Below, one piece after another: positions 1-7,945 of a stretch of 15,887 bases of DNA. This DNA is from Candidatus Bathyarchaeota archaeon. GTDB taxonomy: Archaea; Thermoproteota; Bathyarchaeia; Bathyarchaeales; Bathyarchaeaceae. Under the pieces are notes generated by a model. The model was not told the origin of the DNA, did no database searches, and saw only the letters and a list, made by a program, of their open reading frames with translations. The translations under genes and the position numbers were made by a program. Position 1 is the first letter of the stretch; each line of letters starts with the position of its first letter. The stretch covers positions 1,124,388-1,140,274 of the forward strand of contig CP070636.1 of the NCBI GenBank assembly GCA_020356305.1, in the 5' to 3' direction.

Positions 1-832
1 GTGTAGCTGTTACACCCATATCATAGTGGGGCGCCACCTCAACTAGGTCAACAGCCACAACCCGATGGTCACAAACACTACACAAAAGGTCTAGTAGCAC
101 GTGGATAGACAAACCATCAGGCTCAGGATTTTGAACCGCTGGGGCGAAGGCTGGATCGAGAACATCCATATCGATTGTGATGTAGATTCGTTTTTGATCA
201 ACCAGAAGTTTTTTGATCTCTCTTGCGGTCTTCCTAACGCCATCCTCCATGATCTGCTGAACTGTGAGAAAGGGGATGTTAAATTTCTTGGCGTAGTCGA
301 GTTCATTCCTGTCCACTGCACGAGTGCCAACCTCCACAAATTTTTCAGGACGAATCTGTTCATGCACCCTTCGCATCCATGTGGCATGGGACATAGTTAA
401 CCCCATGAATTCGCTACGCAAATCTAAATGAGCGTCAAAGCTCAATACCCCGACGTTTCCACCCACGCTTCGGAGTGCACCCAAGGTTAAGGTGTGTTCT
501 CCTCCAATGAAAAAAGGCAGTTTCATCGCTTCCAAGAGCTCGTTTGTGACCAGTTCCAACCGTTTCAGAGTTTCTTTCGCGTCCCCAGTGATGTGGAGAT
601 CGCCAAGATCGTGAATCTTCAAGTCCGCAACATCAACATTGGATCTGAGACTGTAGGATTCCATGTTACGCAAGGCTTCTCTAATGGCGAGAGGAGCAAA
701 TCTAGCTCCTACTCGAAAAGTGCTGGTAGCGTCAAAAGGTACTCCTAGGACCACATATTTTGCGTCTTCAAATGGTTTTTGGAATCCGCTTAAAAACGGA
801 GATGGAGCGACAAACAGTTCACGATAGCTCAT
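1..832 (-). CDS. speB: Agmatinase/arginase-family ureohydrolase (3' end cut by window edge)
   Basis: Likely hydrolyses agmatine (or a related guanidino compound) to an amine plus urea in the cytoplasm, feeding polyamine synthesis. The 277 visible residues read without a stop to the window edge, against roughly 290-300 for the family, so only the C-terminal tip is missing. The binuclear manganese motifs are all visible: GGEH (H113), FDAHLD (D133, H135, D137) and IDMDVLDPAFAP (D221, D223), then a C-terminal E265. GGEH instead of bacterial GGDH is common in archaeal members. The ATG at 832 is preceded by TAGGAG. It is transcribed divergently from the membrane-protein gene at 984. Substrate choice between agmatine, arginine and other guanidines cannot be settled from motifs; the usual SHGTPF-like loop reads SHATWMRR here. 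Confidence 0.9.
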   Translation of the reverse strand, partial: MSYRELFVAPSPFLSGFQKPFEDAKYVVLGVPFDATSTFRVGARFAPLAIREALRNMESYSLRSNVDVADLKIHDLGDLHITGDAKETLKRLELVTNELLEAMKLPFFIGGEHTLTLGALRSVGGNVGVLSFDAHLDLRSEFMGLTMSHATWMRRVHEQIRPEKFVEVGTRAVDRNELDYAKKFNIPFLTVQQIMEDGVRKTAREIKKLLVDQKRIYITIDMDVLDPAFAPAVQNPEPDGLSIHVLLDLLCSVCDHRVVAVDLVEVAPHYDMGVTAT

Positions 833-901
833 TGATTATTAACTCCTAAAGATTCGATTAGAGGTGAACAGTTCTCATAAAGGATTTCTGTCATAGAATA
901 G

Positions 902-911
902 CTTTTATTTT
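902..911 (-). promoter_or_regulatory. TATA-like box for the ureohydrolase gene
   Basis: The minus strand reads AAATAAAAGC, about 70-80 nt before the start codon at 832. Transcription would begin near 880, leaving a leader of about 48 nt that contains the SD. Position and composition are the only evidence. Confidence 0.35.
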
Positions 912-920
912 GGTGGCAAA

Positions 921-929
921 GTATAAAAC
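921..929 (+). promoter_or_regulatory. TATA-like box for the 984-3308 gene run
   Basis: GTATAAAAC lies about 60 nt before the ATG at 984, in a 151-nt divergent intergenic region. Initiation near 950 would give a leader of about 35 nt. It is only about 10 nt from the opposite-strand box, so the two promoters may compete. Confidence 0.4.
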
Positions 930-983
930 AATCGCTTCACAGTCTCAGAAGCAGTACTGATCAGTTAAAGGGAAGATTGAAGG

Positions 984-1364
984 ATGCCGCTGAAGTCTAA
1001 AATGAAGGTTGAAAACTTGGGGATGTTGGCCGTTTCCGTTTTCTACGTGATTGTAGGGGTGGCCGAGATCCTCATTCTCGCATTCTCCGACTTTACCCTT
1101 GTTCACGTCGCACCTTTGGCGGTCTTGAGTCTAATAGCCGCCTATGGTTTGATTGCGGGGAAGAAATGGGCAATAATGCTTGCAGTCATCCTTTTCTTCC
1201 CGGCAACAACGTTCGGTGCAACAGCCCTCTATGCCTCCATAATATTGAAAACGTTCTCTCCGAGCTTAGAGATTCTGTTGTTGCACCTCGGATTGATTGT
1301 TTACTTGATTCTGTCATTCATCGCGTTAATGTTCGTGGTGGCAGTGAGGAAGAAACTCGAATAG
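984..1364 (+). CDS. Small four-helix integral membrane protein, function unknown
   Basis: Encodes 126 residues with four clear hydrophobic segments (about 12-34, 41-57, 63-86 and 95-120), short polar links and a basic tail ending VRKKLE. The pattern fits a small polytopic inner-membrane protein with the tail in the cytoplasm. No catalytic or binding motif is visible, and I do not recognise the family. It is first in a same-strand run with the epimerase (about 107 nt downstream) and the glycosyltransferase, so it may belong to a membrane glycan module, but that rests on position alone. The ATG at 984 follows a purine-rich stretch without a strong SD. The stop codon lies inside AGGAGGTG, which resembles an SD but has no start codon at the right distance. 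Confidence 0.75.
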   Translation: MPLKSKMKVENLGMLAVSVFYVIVGVAEILILAFSDFTLVHVAPLAVLSLIAAYGLIAGKKWAIMLAVILFFPATTFGATALYASIILKTFSPSLEILLLHLGLIVYLILSFIALMFVVAVRKKLE

Positions 1365-1471
1365 GAGGTGCCGTCGAACCTTCTGAGTCTGACGGAAACC
1401 TATACGGTTTTATCTATGGCGATCGATCTGTGGAATGCTTGATGGCTAATGGTACCGTGAGGCACGACCTC

Positions 1472-2437
1472 TTGAAAGTTCTCGTCACTGGAGGGGCAGG
1501 TTTCATCGGAAGCCATCTAGTAGATCGCTTTATGAAAGAGAACCATGTCGTAACCGTTGTTGACAACTTAAGCAATGGGAGTCTAAGCAACATCGAGTCG
1601 TGGCTTGACAATGAACGTTTCAAATTCATCGAAGGAGATTTGAAGGATCCACAGAAGACAAAAAAGGCAACTGAGGATGCCGAGTTGGTGTTCCACCTTG
1701 CCGCGAATCCTGAAGTACGCGTTGGAGAGACTGATCCACACATTCATTTTGAGGAGAATCTGGTTGCCACCTTCAATCTACTTGAAGCATTGAAAAGACA
1801 ACGGTCCGCGAAGGCAATCGTTTTTACTTCTACCTCTACAGTTTATGGCGAGGCAACTTTGTTGCCAACACCTGAAGATTACGGGCCTTCGATTCCAATT
1901 TCAACCTATGGTGCCACGAAGCTAGGTTGTGAGGCACTGATAGAGGCTTATGCTCACACGTTTGACTTACGCGGGCTCGTTCTGAGGTTGGCAAATATCG
2001 TTGGATCGAGAGGAACGACTGGAGTCGTCAAAGATTTCGTCAAGAAATTGAGGAGAAATCCGAAACGTCTCGAAATCCTTGGAGACGGGTCTCAAAAGAA
2101 GTCTTATCTTTACATCGACGACCTTATAGACGCAATTTATCTGACTGCAAACGAGTTCCTGAGCTGCAACGACAGGATCAAAGTTTACAACGTAGGCTCC
2201 CCAGACAGCGTCACCGTAGCGAGGATAGCTGAAATCGTGGTTGAGGAGATGAGCCTTTCAAATGTAGACTTTGTTTTCACAGGCGGCGTAAATGGAGGCA
2301 GAGGGTGGAGAGGAGACGTGAAAACCATGCTACTTTCGACGAAGAAGCTGCTCAAGCAGGGTTGGAGACCAAGATACAGGAGCGAAGAAGCTGTGAGATT
2401 GACGGCTGAGAAGCTGGTTGACCGCCTTGACTTTTAA
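1472..2437 (+). CDS. NAD-dependent UDP-sugar epimerase (extended SDR, GalE-like)
   Basis: An extended short-chain dehydrogenase/reductase, probably interconverting UDP-glucose/galactose or the N-acetyl or uronic forms. From the TTG at 1472 it is 321 residues, normal for the family. The N-terminal NAD site is TGGAGFIGSH (residues 6-15), followed by VVDNLSNG. Catalytic residues are the Ser/Thr around 120-123 in STSTVYG and the YGATK pair Y146/K150. The start is uncertain: TTG 1472 gives the classic KVLVTGG beginning and has GTGAGG 9 nt upstream, while an in-frame ATG at 1442 would add ten residues. The open frame runs back to 1166, but that part overlaps the preceding membrane gene and looks non-coding. 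The 3' end overlaps the glycosyltransferase start by about 20 nt, so the two are probably co-translated. Exact sugar specificity is not readable. Confidence 0.92.
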   Translation: MKVLVTGGAGFIGSHLVDRFMKENHVVTVVDNLSNGSLSNIESWLDNERFKFIEGDLKDPQKTKKATEDAELVFHLAANPEVRVGETDPHIHFEENLVATFNLLEALKRQRSAKAIVFTSTSTVYGEATLLPTPEDYGPSIPISTYGATKLGCEALIEAYAHTFDLRGLVLRLANIVGSRGTTGVVKDFVKKLRRNPKRLEILGDGSQKKSYLYIDDLIDAIYLTANEFLSCNDRIKVYNVGSPDSVTVARIAEIVVEEMSLSNVDFVFTGGVNGGRGWRGDVKTMLLSTKKLLKQGWRPRYRSEEAVRLTAEKLVDRLDF

Positions 2438-3308
2438 GATAAGCGTCGGAATCCCAGCTTGTAACGAGGAGAAAACGATTGGGCAACTACTCAAGACCCT
2501 CGTTGATCAAGAAATGGACAACATTCGGCTGGAAGAGATAATCGTCGAGACTAGCGGATCCACTGATGAAACCGAAATGAAAGCTAGAGAGATAATGCGA
2601 TCGGACTCGAGGATTAGAATTCTGTCGAAGGAAGAGAGAAAAGGAAAATCCGCAGCGTTGAACATGATTCTTCAAAATTCGAAGGAAGAAGTGGTTGCGC
2701 TAATTGATGGAGACGTGTTTTTGGGAGATAACTGCGTTTCCACTTTGATAAAGCCGTTTCTCAATGACTGTAAGGTGGGGGTGGCAAGTGGAACTGTAAT
2801 GTCTAAAATGGAAGGAAAGCAACTTTTCGGTTTTCTGTCTCACTTTATTCGTGAACAACACCACGAGTTGTGTACCCATCTAATTGAGAGGGATATGACT
2901 CCCAAGGTTGACGGAACGTTCTACGCGGTCCGCAAGAGTGCTGTCGACGGGTTTCCGACCTATGTAGTTTCTGATGATGAATACGCTTCTTGGCGAGCTC
3001 AGAGCAAGGGTTACAAAGTTGTATATGTACCAGAAGCGGTGGTGTATGCCGAAGACCCTGCCTCCTTCAGTGATTTTATAGAATGGCAAAAAAGGATAAT
3101 TACTGGTCAAATGTACATGAGAAAACATTTCAATTATGTGGTGCCCACAACCAGGGCTTCAATTCTGTTGCCAATTTTCCTCAAATTGACTCGAAAACAT
3201 TGGAGGGGATTTCATAACATCTCGACGATGTTGCTGTTGGAGTTCGTCTCTTTAGTTTTCTCTCTTAGAATGTTCTTCCAACACAAGGTTCCATATATAT
3301 ATGGTTGA
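2418..3308 (+). CDS. Family 2 glycosyltransferase with C-terminal membrane-associated region
   Basis: A GT-A fold inverting transferase that probably moves a sugar from a nucleotide donor to a lipid or polysaccharide acceptor at the cytoplasmic face of the membrane. The 296 residues begin with the typical beta-strand and VGIPACNEE, followed by the DGD metal/nucleotide motif (D97, D99) and the catalytic-base region SDDEY (D186, D187). A partial EWQKR motif near 222-226 recalls the Q..RW box of processive enzymes but lacks the tryptophan. Hydrophobic stretches near 245-255 and 268-285 suggest membrane association. Start codon is TTG 2418, overlapping the epimerase end; a second TTG at 2427 is equally possible. 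The epimerase next door probably supplies its sugar donor. It ends convergently with the DUF362 fusion gene, 29 nt away. Confidence 0.9.
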   Translation: MTALTFKISVGIPACNEEKTIGQLLKTLVDQEMDNIRLEEIIVETSGSTDETEMKAREIMRSDSRIRILSKEERKGKSAALNMILQNSKEEVVALIDGDVFLGDNCVSTLIKPFLNDCKVGVASGTVMSKMEGKQLFGFLSHFIREQHHELCTHLIERDMTPKVDGTFYAVRKSAVDGFPTYVVSDDEYASWRAQSKGYKVVYVPEAVVYAEDPASFSDFIEWQKRIITGQMYMRKHFNYVVPTTRASILLPIFLKLTRKHWRGFHNISTMLLLEFVSLVFSLRMFFQHKVPYIYG

Positions 3309-3337
3309 GTGCATTCTGTCAAGGTCTAGGCAGTCAG

Positions 3338-5245
3338 CTAATCTCCTATGTGGCTTTTCAAGCTCGTTTTTAAAGCGGTTATAACGTTTCTAGGTGAGAG
3401 GACGGGATAGCTAAATTTCGTTCTTACGGCATCAATTTCTTCGCCTAAGATCTCAATCCGCTGTATGTCAATCTCCCCAACCCCTGCCTTGTAGGCCTTC
3501 CATAAGGGTTCAACTGCATAGGGATTGATTCCCATGATATTGCAGCAGACAGCATCGACTGTCACAGGGTTTAGGCCTGAGATTACTAATCCCAGATTCA
3601 CGGGCTCTCCTTGAATGGGGCCTAGTCCCTGCATTCCAACTATTCCATCCACGATAATCAAGTCTTGGCGGATATTCCGGTTTAGGAACACCAGAATTTC
3701 CATCAACCGACTGTGAAGCCTCTGCTTTTTCTTATTTCCCAAAGTCCCAAACATGTTTTTCATTGCTATTGTGATGAACGTATGTTCAACATTGCATGTT
3801 TTAATCTTTGGTGTATTGATGAAAAAGTCGGCTTTCAATACGGTTTTTGGAATTTGAAGGGCGAATCCTCCAACTTCGCGCTCCTCGAACTCGTCTTCGC
3901 TTAGGTTCAGGAATTCGACATTGCATCTTTCAATTACATCCATCATCCCGCTTTTTGTCATTCGCTGGTCTGCGGTGCCTGAATGGCTGTCTGATTCAAC
4001 GACAATTGCGTTTTTGGTTTTCTGCTTTACGATGTTGATGATTGCCTCCAACACCTTTGGGTCTGTGATAACCATGTTTTCAACGTTCTTATGGTAACAA
4101 ACATTCGGCTTAATTACGACTGAAGCGTTTCTCCTGAAGTTCAGGTCCCCAAGCAACCCAATGGACTTTCGAACGGCTCCTTCGACATCTTCTTCCCCTC
4201 GCATTATCACAGCTTTGTCACTTCCAATCGGCGAGTAAGGGCTCTGTTCGTACAAGGTCATAATCTCGGACAGGGTTCTAGCTAATTCAATACCGTCTTC
4301 AATAGTAACCTGCTGTCTTTGTGTCTCCTCTACACATCTGACGAAATGTAACTGTTCGCTCAGGTAGGAGGGATGCCTGTTTCGGAAGACGTCAAAATAT
4401 TGGCGAAGCCTCCTACCCATATGTATGGTTTTGATATTACCGTCTTTAGCAATGGTGAGGTTGTAGGGCGTCCTGAGCAAATCCATCCTTATATGTCCCA
4501 AGTCACCGAATACATTGAATTTTAGTCCAGGAACGAAACCTGCCCACTTAGCGCGGAGGCTGGCTGCAATACCGTTCGTTAAGTTGACTTCCATACTCAC
4601 ATCATCAACTACGGTATGTCGTGTTCGCAGAGGCTCCACCGAAACGATTTTTTCCAATGGTCCTCCAACCTCATGAGCCAAATAGATGATATGAGGAAGC
4701 TGATCCTCAATCACTCCTCCTTTAGCGTGGATGCGAAAATCAGTTTTTGCCCCATAAAACGTGAGATTTGACGCTGCGCACCCTTGAATTCTTCGTAGGG
4801 TTCCAACTTCTCCTTCCTTGATTAGTTTCAGAGCGTGTGCAAAGCATGGGGTGAAAATGAAGTTGTGAGCAGGCATCAAAACCAAACGTCTTGATGAATT
4901 CGTCTCTTTTGTTTTCATCCTCTCTTTGATGGCTAACCCTTCCTTAACAGTCGTGGCGATTGGCTTTTCACAGAAAACGTGTTTGCCTTGATTGATAGAA
5001 TCCATAACGATTTGGAAGTGAGTCTCTGGTGGAGTGCATATACAAGCCGCTTCCACGTCTGCTTTCGTCAGCATTCGTCGGTAGTCAGTATACCCCTCAT
5101 CGACGTGAAACTTTTCCAAGTTTTCACGCAACCGTTCCGCGTTCGTGTCAGCGACAGCAATAACCTCGACTCCCTTGATCTTCTGAAGCGAGGGCAGGTG
5201 AACTAAAGTCGCGATTCTTCCACAGCCAATTATGCCCACTTTCAC
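3338..5245 (-). CDS. Gfo/Idh/MocA oxidoreductase fused to a DUF362 domain
   Basis: A 635-residue two-domain protein. Residues 1 to about 340 are a Gfo/Idh/MocA NAD(P)-dependent oxidoreductase, with VGIIGCGRIA at the N-terminus and the CEKPIA signature near residue 93, where the lysine is the usual catalytic residue. Residues from about 345 to 605 match DUF362, with VVIKPNVCY, VVESDSHSG, FINTPKIKTCN and AMKNMFGTLGNKKK. No ferredoxin-type CxxCxxC cluster, common in bacterial DUF362 proteins, is present. The start is taken as GTG 5245 because GGGGGAG sits 8 nt upstream, inside the end of the preceding moeA; the frame opens further upstream, but those codons overlap moeA. The 5-nt gap makes it the third cistron of the moeA operon. 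Substrate and reaction are unknown; the fusion suggests the two activities act in sequence or on the same molecule. Confidence 0.88.
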   Translation of the reverse strand: MKVGIIGCGRIATLVHLPSLQKIKGVEVIAVADTNAERLRENLEKFHVDEGYTDYRRMLTKADVEAACICTPPETHFQIVMDSINQGKHVFCEKPIATTVKEGLAIKERMKTKETNSSRRLVLMPAHNFIFTPCFAHALKLIKEGEVGTLRRIQGCAASNLTFYGAKTDFRIHAKGGVIEDQLPHIIYLAHEVGGPLEKIVSVEPLRTRHTVVDDVSMEVNLTNGIAASLRAKWAGFVPGLKFNVFGDLGHIRMDLLRTPYNLTIAKDGNIKTIHMGRRLRQYFDVFRNRHPSYLSEQLHFVRCVEETQRQQVTIEDGIELARTLSEIMTLYEQSPYSPIGSDKAVIMRGEEDVEGAVRKSIGLLGDLNFRRNASVVIKPNVCYHKNVENMVITDPKVLEAIINIVKQKTKNAIVVESDSHSGTADQRMTKSGMMDVIERCNVEFLNLSEDEFEEREVGGFALQIPKTVLKADFFINTPKIKTCNVEHTFITIAMKNMFGTLGNKKKQRLHSRLMEILVFLNRNIRQDLIIVDGIVGMQGLGPIQGEPVNLGLVISGLNPVTVDAVCCNIMGINPYAVEPLWKAYKAGVGEIDIQRIEILGEEIDAVRTKFSYPVLSPRNVITALKTSLKSHIGD

Positions 5246-5250
5246 CAAAA

Positions 5251-6510
5251 TCACTCCCCCTGAGAAATTACACACACCGGTTCAAACAAATGAACCGTAA
5301 CCTCTTCTCCGGCTTTAATAAACTGTTGCTTCTCCTCTATCTCAACGAATCCGTCGGCCCTCGCCAATGTGGTTATGGCACCAGATAGCCCTAGAGCAAC
5401 TGGTGAGGCAAACACCTCACCGGATTTATGGCGGGAAAGGCTCACCATAACGAAAGTTCGGCGTCCTCTTGCAGTAAACATCTTTGCTGAGGCAAAGGCT
5501 TTAACCGTGACCGGAGTTCTCTGCTCCCTTCCAGCCATCCTACGGATCAAGGGGCGAACCAGCAGATGAAAAATTAGCAGGGATGATGTGGGGTGTCCTG
5601 GTAATGAGAAAATTGGTTTTTCGTTGCTAATCGCTACAGTTGTTGGCTTTCCAGGCTTCACCGCTATCCCACAAACAATAACGCCGGGGTCACCCAGAGT
5701 GTTCAACACCTGAGGAACGACATCGGTGGGCCCAACTGAAACCCCTCCGGAAGTGACAATAACGTCCGCCAACTCAAGTGCTTCCCTAAGTGTTGTTGTG
5801 AGCCGACTGGTGTCATCCGGTACAATTCCCAAATTAAAGGGAACTCCACCACATTCCATGACGGCAGCGCTCAATGCGTGCGCGTTGATATCATGAATTT
5901 TTCCTTGGGCAAGAGCCTTTCCAGGCTCAACGATTTCAGCGCCCGTGGAGATGACGGCGACCTTGGGTTTTTTGTATACGTTCGCTTGTGTGAAGCCGAG
6001 CGCAGCTAACACTCCTATTTCACGGGACGACATCATCTGACCTCTCTTCAGGGCAACAACACCCTCCTGAATATCAGAGCCTGCTGGCATCACATTTTCT
6101 CCCCGCGAAACTGCACGATGCATAAGGACCGTGTTGCCCTGCTGAACCGCATACTCCAACATCACCACGGCATCCGCGCCTCCAGGTAAGGGCGCTCCTG
6201 TTACTATTTCAGCAGTTGCACCCTTCTGAACAATAATGTCAGGAGCTTCGCCTACACTGATGCTTCCGGATAGCTTCAGAGCAACAGGGCGATCTTCATC
6301 CGCGCCAAAAGTGTCAACGGCTCTCACAGCATAACCGTCCACTGTTGATCTAGTGAAGGGGGGAACATCCCTTGGCGCCACCACGTCTTCACTCAGAACA
6401 CGATTGTGTGCCTCAGAGAGAGACACTCGATCCATTCCAACGGGTTTAGGGGAAAACCTCTGTTCTAGAATCCTTCTAGCCTCATCCAGGGAGACCAGTT
6501 TTCTAAACAT
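5251..6510 (-). CDS. moeA: Molybdopterin molybdenumtransferase MoeA, paralogue 1
   Basis: Inserts molybdate (or tungstate) into adenylylated molybdopterin to finish the metal cofactor. The 419 residues carry the full MoeA layout: N-terminal linker with RSTVDGYAV (D58), TGAPLPGGADAVVMLE, the molybdopterin-binding domain with VAVISTGAEI and TSGGVSVGPTDVVP, then KPGKPT and LPGHPTSS, and a C-terminal barrel domain. The ATG at 6510 was chosen because GGAGAG lies about 9 nt upstream and the start overlaps the previous moeA stop by 8 nt, typical of translational coupling; an upstream extension to 6567 would overlap that gene much more. The usual D before the RS..DG motif is T53 here. The D-x-N segment reads HDINAH where the paralogue has VDVNR. 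The pair may differ in metal or ligand preference. Confidence 0.95.
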   Translation of the reverse strand: MFRKLVSLDEARRILEQRFSPKPVGMDRVSLSEAHNRVLSEDVVAPRDVPPFTRSTVDGYAVRAVDTFGADEDRPVALKLSGSISVGEAPDIIVQKGATAEIVTGAPLPGGADAVVMLEYAVQQGNTVLMHRAVSRGENVMPAGSDIQEGVVALKRGQMMSSREIGVLAALGFTQANVYKKPKVAVISTGAEIVEPGKALAQGKIHDINAHALSAAVMECGGVPFNLGIVPDDTSRLTTTLREALELADVIVTSGGVSVGPTDVVPQVLNTLGDPGVIVCGIAVKPGKPTTVAISNEKPIFSLPGHPTSSLLIFHLLVRPLIRRMAGREQRTPVTVKAFASAKMFTARGRRTFVMVSLSRHKSGEVFASPVALGLSGAITTLARADGFVEIEEKQQFIKAGEEVTVHLFEPVCVISQGE

Positions 6511-7759
6511 CTTGTTGCTCTCCAATCTTGTCGAAGAGGTGCACCGTGACTGCTTCACCCTTGTCAAGCCCCTCTCGGCTCTCTGGAACTACCACATAAC
6601 CATTTGCCTTGGTCAAAGTGGAAAGAACACCTGCACCCTTTACCCGAACGGGTTCCGCGAAGAATTTCCCGTCCTTTTCAAAAGCGTAAACCCTCAGGAA
6701 GACTCGCCGCCCCAGAGCCGCTGCAATCTTTCGGGTTGTCTTCGCTTCAATCACAGGCCTAGGCTCACTTCTAATCCCCAACAGTCTGAGGAGGATAGGT
6801 CGGGCGAAGACTTCGAATCCAATAACAGCTGCCACAGGGTTTCCGGGCAATGCGAGGACAGGCCTGCCGCGAAGAATCGCTAGCGCCGTTGGCATACCAG
6901 GGCGCATTGCTATCCCGTGCACCAAAACTCCGGGTGTTCCACTCTGGCTTATGGCTGTGGGAACAAAATCTGCGTAGCCCACGCTGGTCCCTCCTGTTGT
7001 GACAGTCATGTCTGCTACTTTCACGCCTTCCTCGACTTTTCCCCTAATCTCGTTAACATCGTCCTTTGCATTGCCAAGGTCTAAGGGTTCAGCACCGAGT
7101 TCTAGACACATTCCAGAGAGAATTAGTCGATTAACGTCCACTATCTGATTTGGCTTGGGCTTGTAACTTAGCTCAACAAGCTCGTTGCCCGTGGAAATGA
7201 CGGCAACTTTAGGCTTTTCTATAACACTCACATGTGTAGCTCCTAGTGCAGCAACTAAACCCAGATGATGAGGTTGTAGCCGCGTTCCAGCCTCTAATGC
7301 AACCGCTCCTCTTTGAATGTCCTCTCCTTTTCTAGAAACGTTTTCGCCCGGGGTAACTGGAGTCCAAACCTCGATCTGGTCTTCAATCTTCTTCGTATGC
7401 TCCAACATTACCACAGCATCTGCTCTCTTAGGAAGAGGGCCTCCTGTCCACACTGCACACGCGTACGCGCGAGTCTCCTTTCTAACGATTCTGTCATTCT
7501 CTGTTATGTTGAAGATCTTTGGACTAAACTGCGATGCTTCGAAAGTATCTTTTGCTATTACGGCGAAACCGTCGACAGCCGAACGATCGAAGGGAGGCAA
7601 ATCGGTTTTCGCCACAACATCCTCAGCCGTGACTCGTCCCAATGCTGCATGAACTGGAATTTGGATTGAAGCAAGCCTTTCTAGCTTAAGCTGTTTTTGA
7701 AATGTGGAGAGGGCTTCGTCGACGCCCATGAGCTTTTCAAATCCCTTTAGCCTCACCAA
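6503..7759 (-). CDS. moeA: Molybdopterin molybdenumtransferase MoeA, paralogue 2 (first cistron)
   Basis: A second complete MoeA of 418 residues, first gene of the operon. Motifs visible are PPFDRSAVDGFAV (D63), TGGPLPKRADAVVMLE, VAVISTGNEL, VDVNR, TTGGTSVGYADFVP, RPGMPT and LPGNPVAA, followed by the C-terminal domain. It is clearly diverged from its neighbour throughout, so this is an old paralogy and not a recent duplication. The start is TTG 7759 or GTG 7756; GGTG lies about 10 nt before the GTG. A later ATG at 7729 would cut into the normal N-terminal helix. Archaea with two MoeA copies are common, and one idea is that one copy serves molybdenum and the other tungsten; nothing in the sequence settles which does what here. 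Confidence 0.95.
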   Translation of the reverse strand: MVRLKGFEKLMGVDEALSTFQKQLKLERLASIQIPVHAALGRVTAEDVVAKTDLPPFDRSAVDGFAVIAKDTFEASQFSPKIFNITENDRIVRKETRAYACAVWTGGPLPKRADAVVMLEHTKKIEDQIEVWTPVTPGENVSRKGEDIQRGAVALEAGTRLQPHHLGLVAALGATHVSVIEKPKVAVISTGNELVELSYKPKPNQIVDVNRLILSGMCLELGAEPLDLGNAKDDVNEIRGKVEEGVKVADMTVTTGGTSVGYADFVPTAISQSGTPGVLVHGIAMRPGMPTALAILRGRPVLALPGNPVAAVIGFEVFARPILLRLLGIRSEPRPVIEAKTTRKIAAALGRRVFLRVYAFEKDGKFFAEPVRVKGAGVLSTLTKANGYVVVPESREGLDKGEAVTVHLFDKIGEQQDV

Positions 7760-7804
7760 AACTTAACACCGCAGTCTGTTAGAAAAGAAGTTGAACACTC
7801 CACC

Positions 7805-7814
7805 ATTTAAAATT
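7805..7814 (-). promoter_or_regulatory. TATA-like box for the moeA-moeA-DUF362 operon
   Basis: The minus strand reads AATTTTAAAT, about 50 nt upstream of the TTG at 7759. Initiation would fall near 7782, leaving a short leader of about 23 nt. It lies in the 186-nt divergent gap facing the promoter of the small repeat protein. Confidence 0.4.
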
Positions 7815-7870
7815 GCTCATTTTTCGTTGCTGCTCATGCTTAGCTGAGTCGGAGCACTACTTGTTGAATA

Positions 7871-7880
7871 GATTTAAGTA
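7871..7880 (+). promoter_or_regulatory. TATA-like box for the cysteine-repeat protein gene
   Basis: GATTTAAGTA lies about 70 nt before the TTG at 7946. Transcription from near 7900 would carry the near-perfect SD GGAAGTGA at 7932-7939. Only position and composition support it. Confidence 0.3.
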
Positions 7881-7945
7881 CGGAGTCGCTACAATTAGAT
7901 ACAAAACTGACCAAGTCTCGGGTTGTCGCAAGGAAGTGAAAAGGT

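Noticed and set aside
101..748. Plus-strand ORFs opposite the left-edge gene
   Set aside because: The minus strand carries a continuous ureohydrolase frame with every metal-binding motif, so these are antisense shadows.
1166..1441. N-terminal extension of the epimerase frame back to 1166
   Set aside because: It overlaps the clearly membrane-like gene at 984-1364 in another frame, and the family normally starts right before the TGGAGFIG motif.
3291..3304. Palindrome CCATATATATATGG at the glycosyltransferase 3' end
   Set aside because: It is simple AT-alternation within coding sequence for PYIYG, without a stem-loop plus T-tract or promoter position.
7313..7669. Two plus-strand ORFs of about 110 codons inside the second moeA
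   Set aside because: Both are antisense to a fully motif-supported MoeA and show no features of their own.
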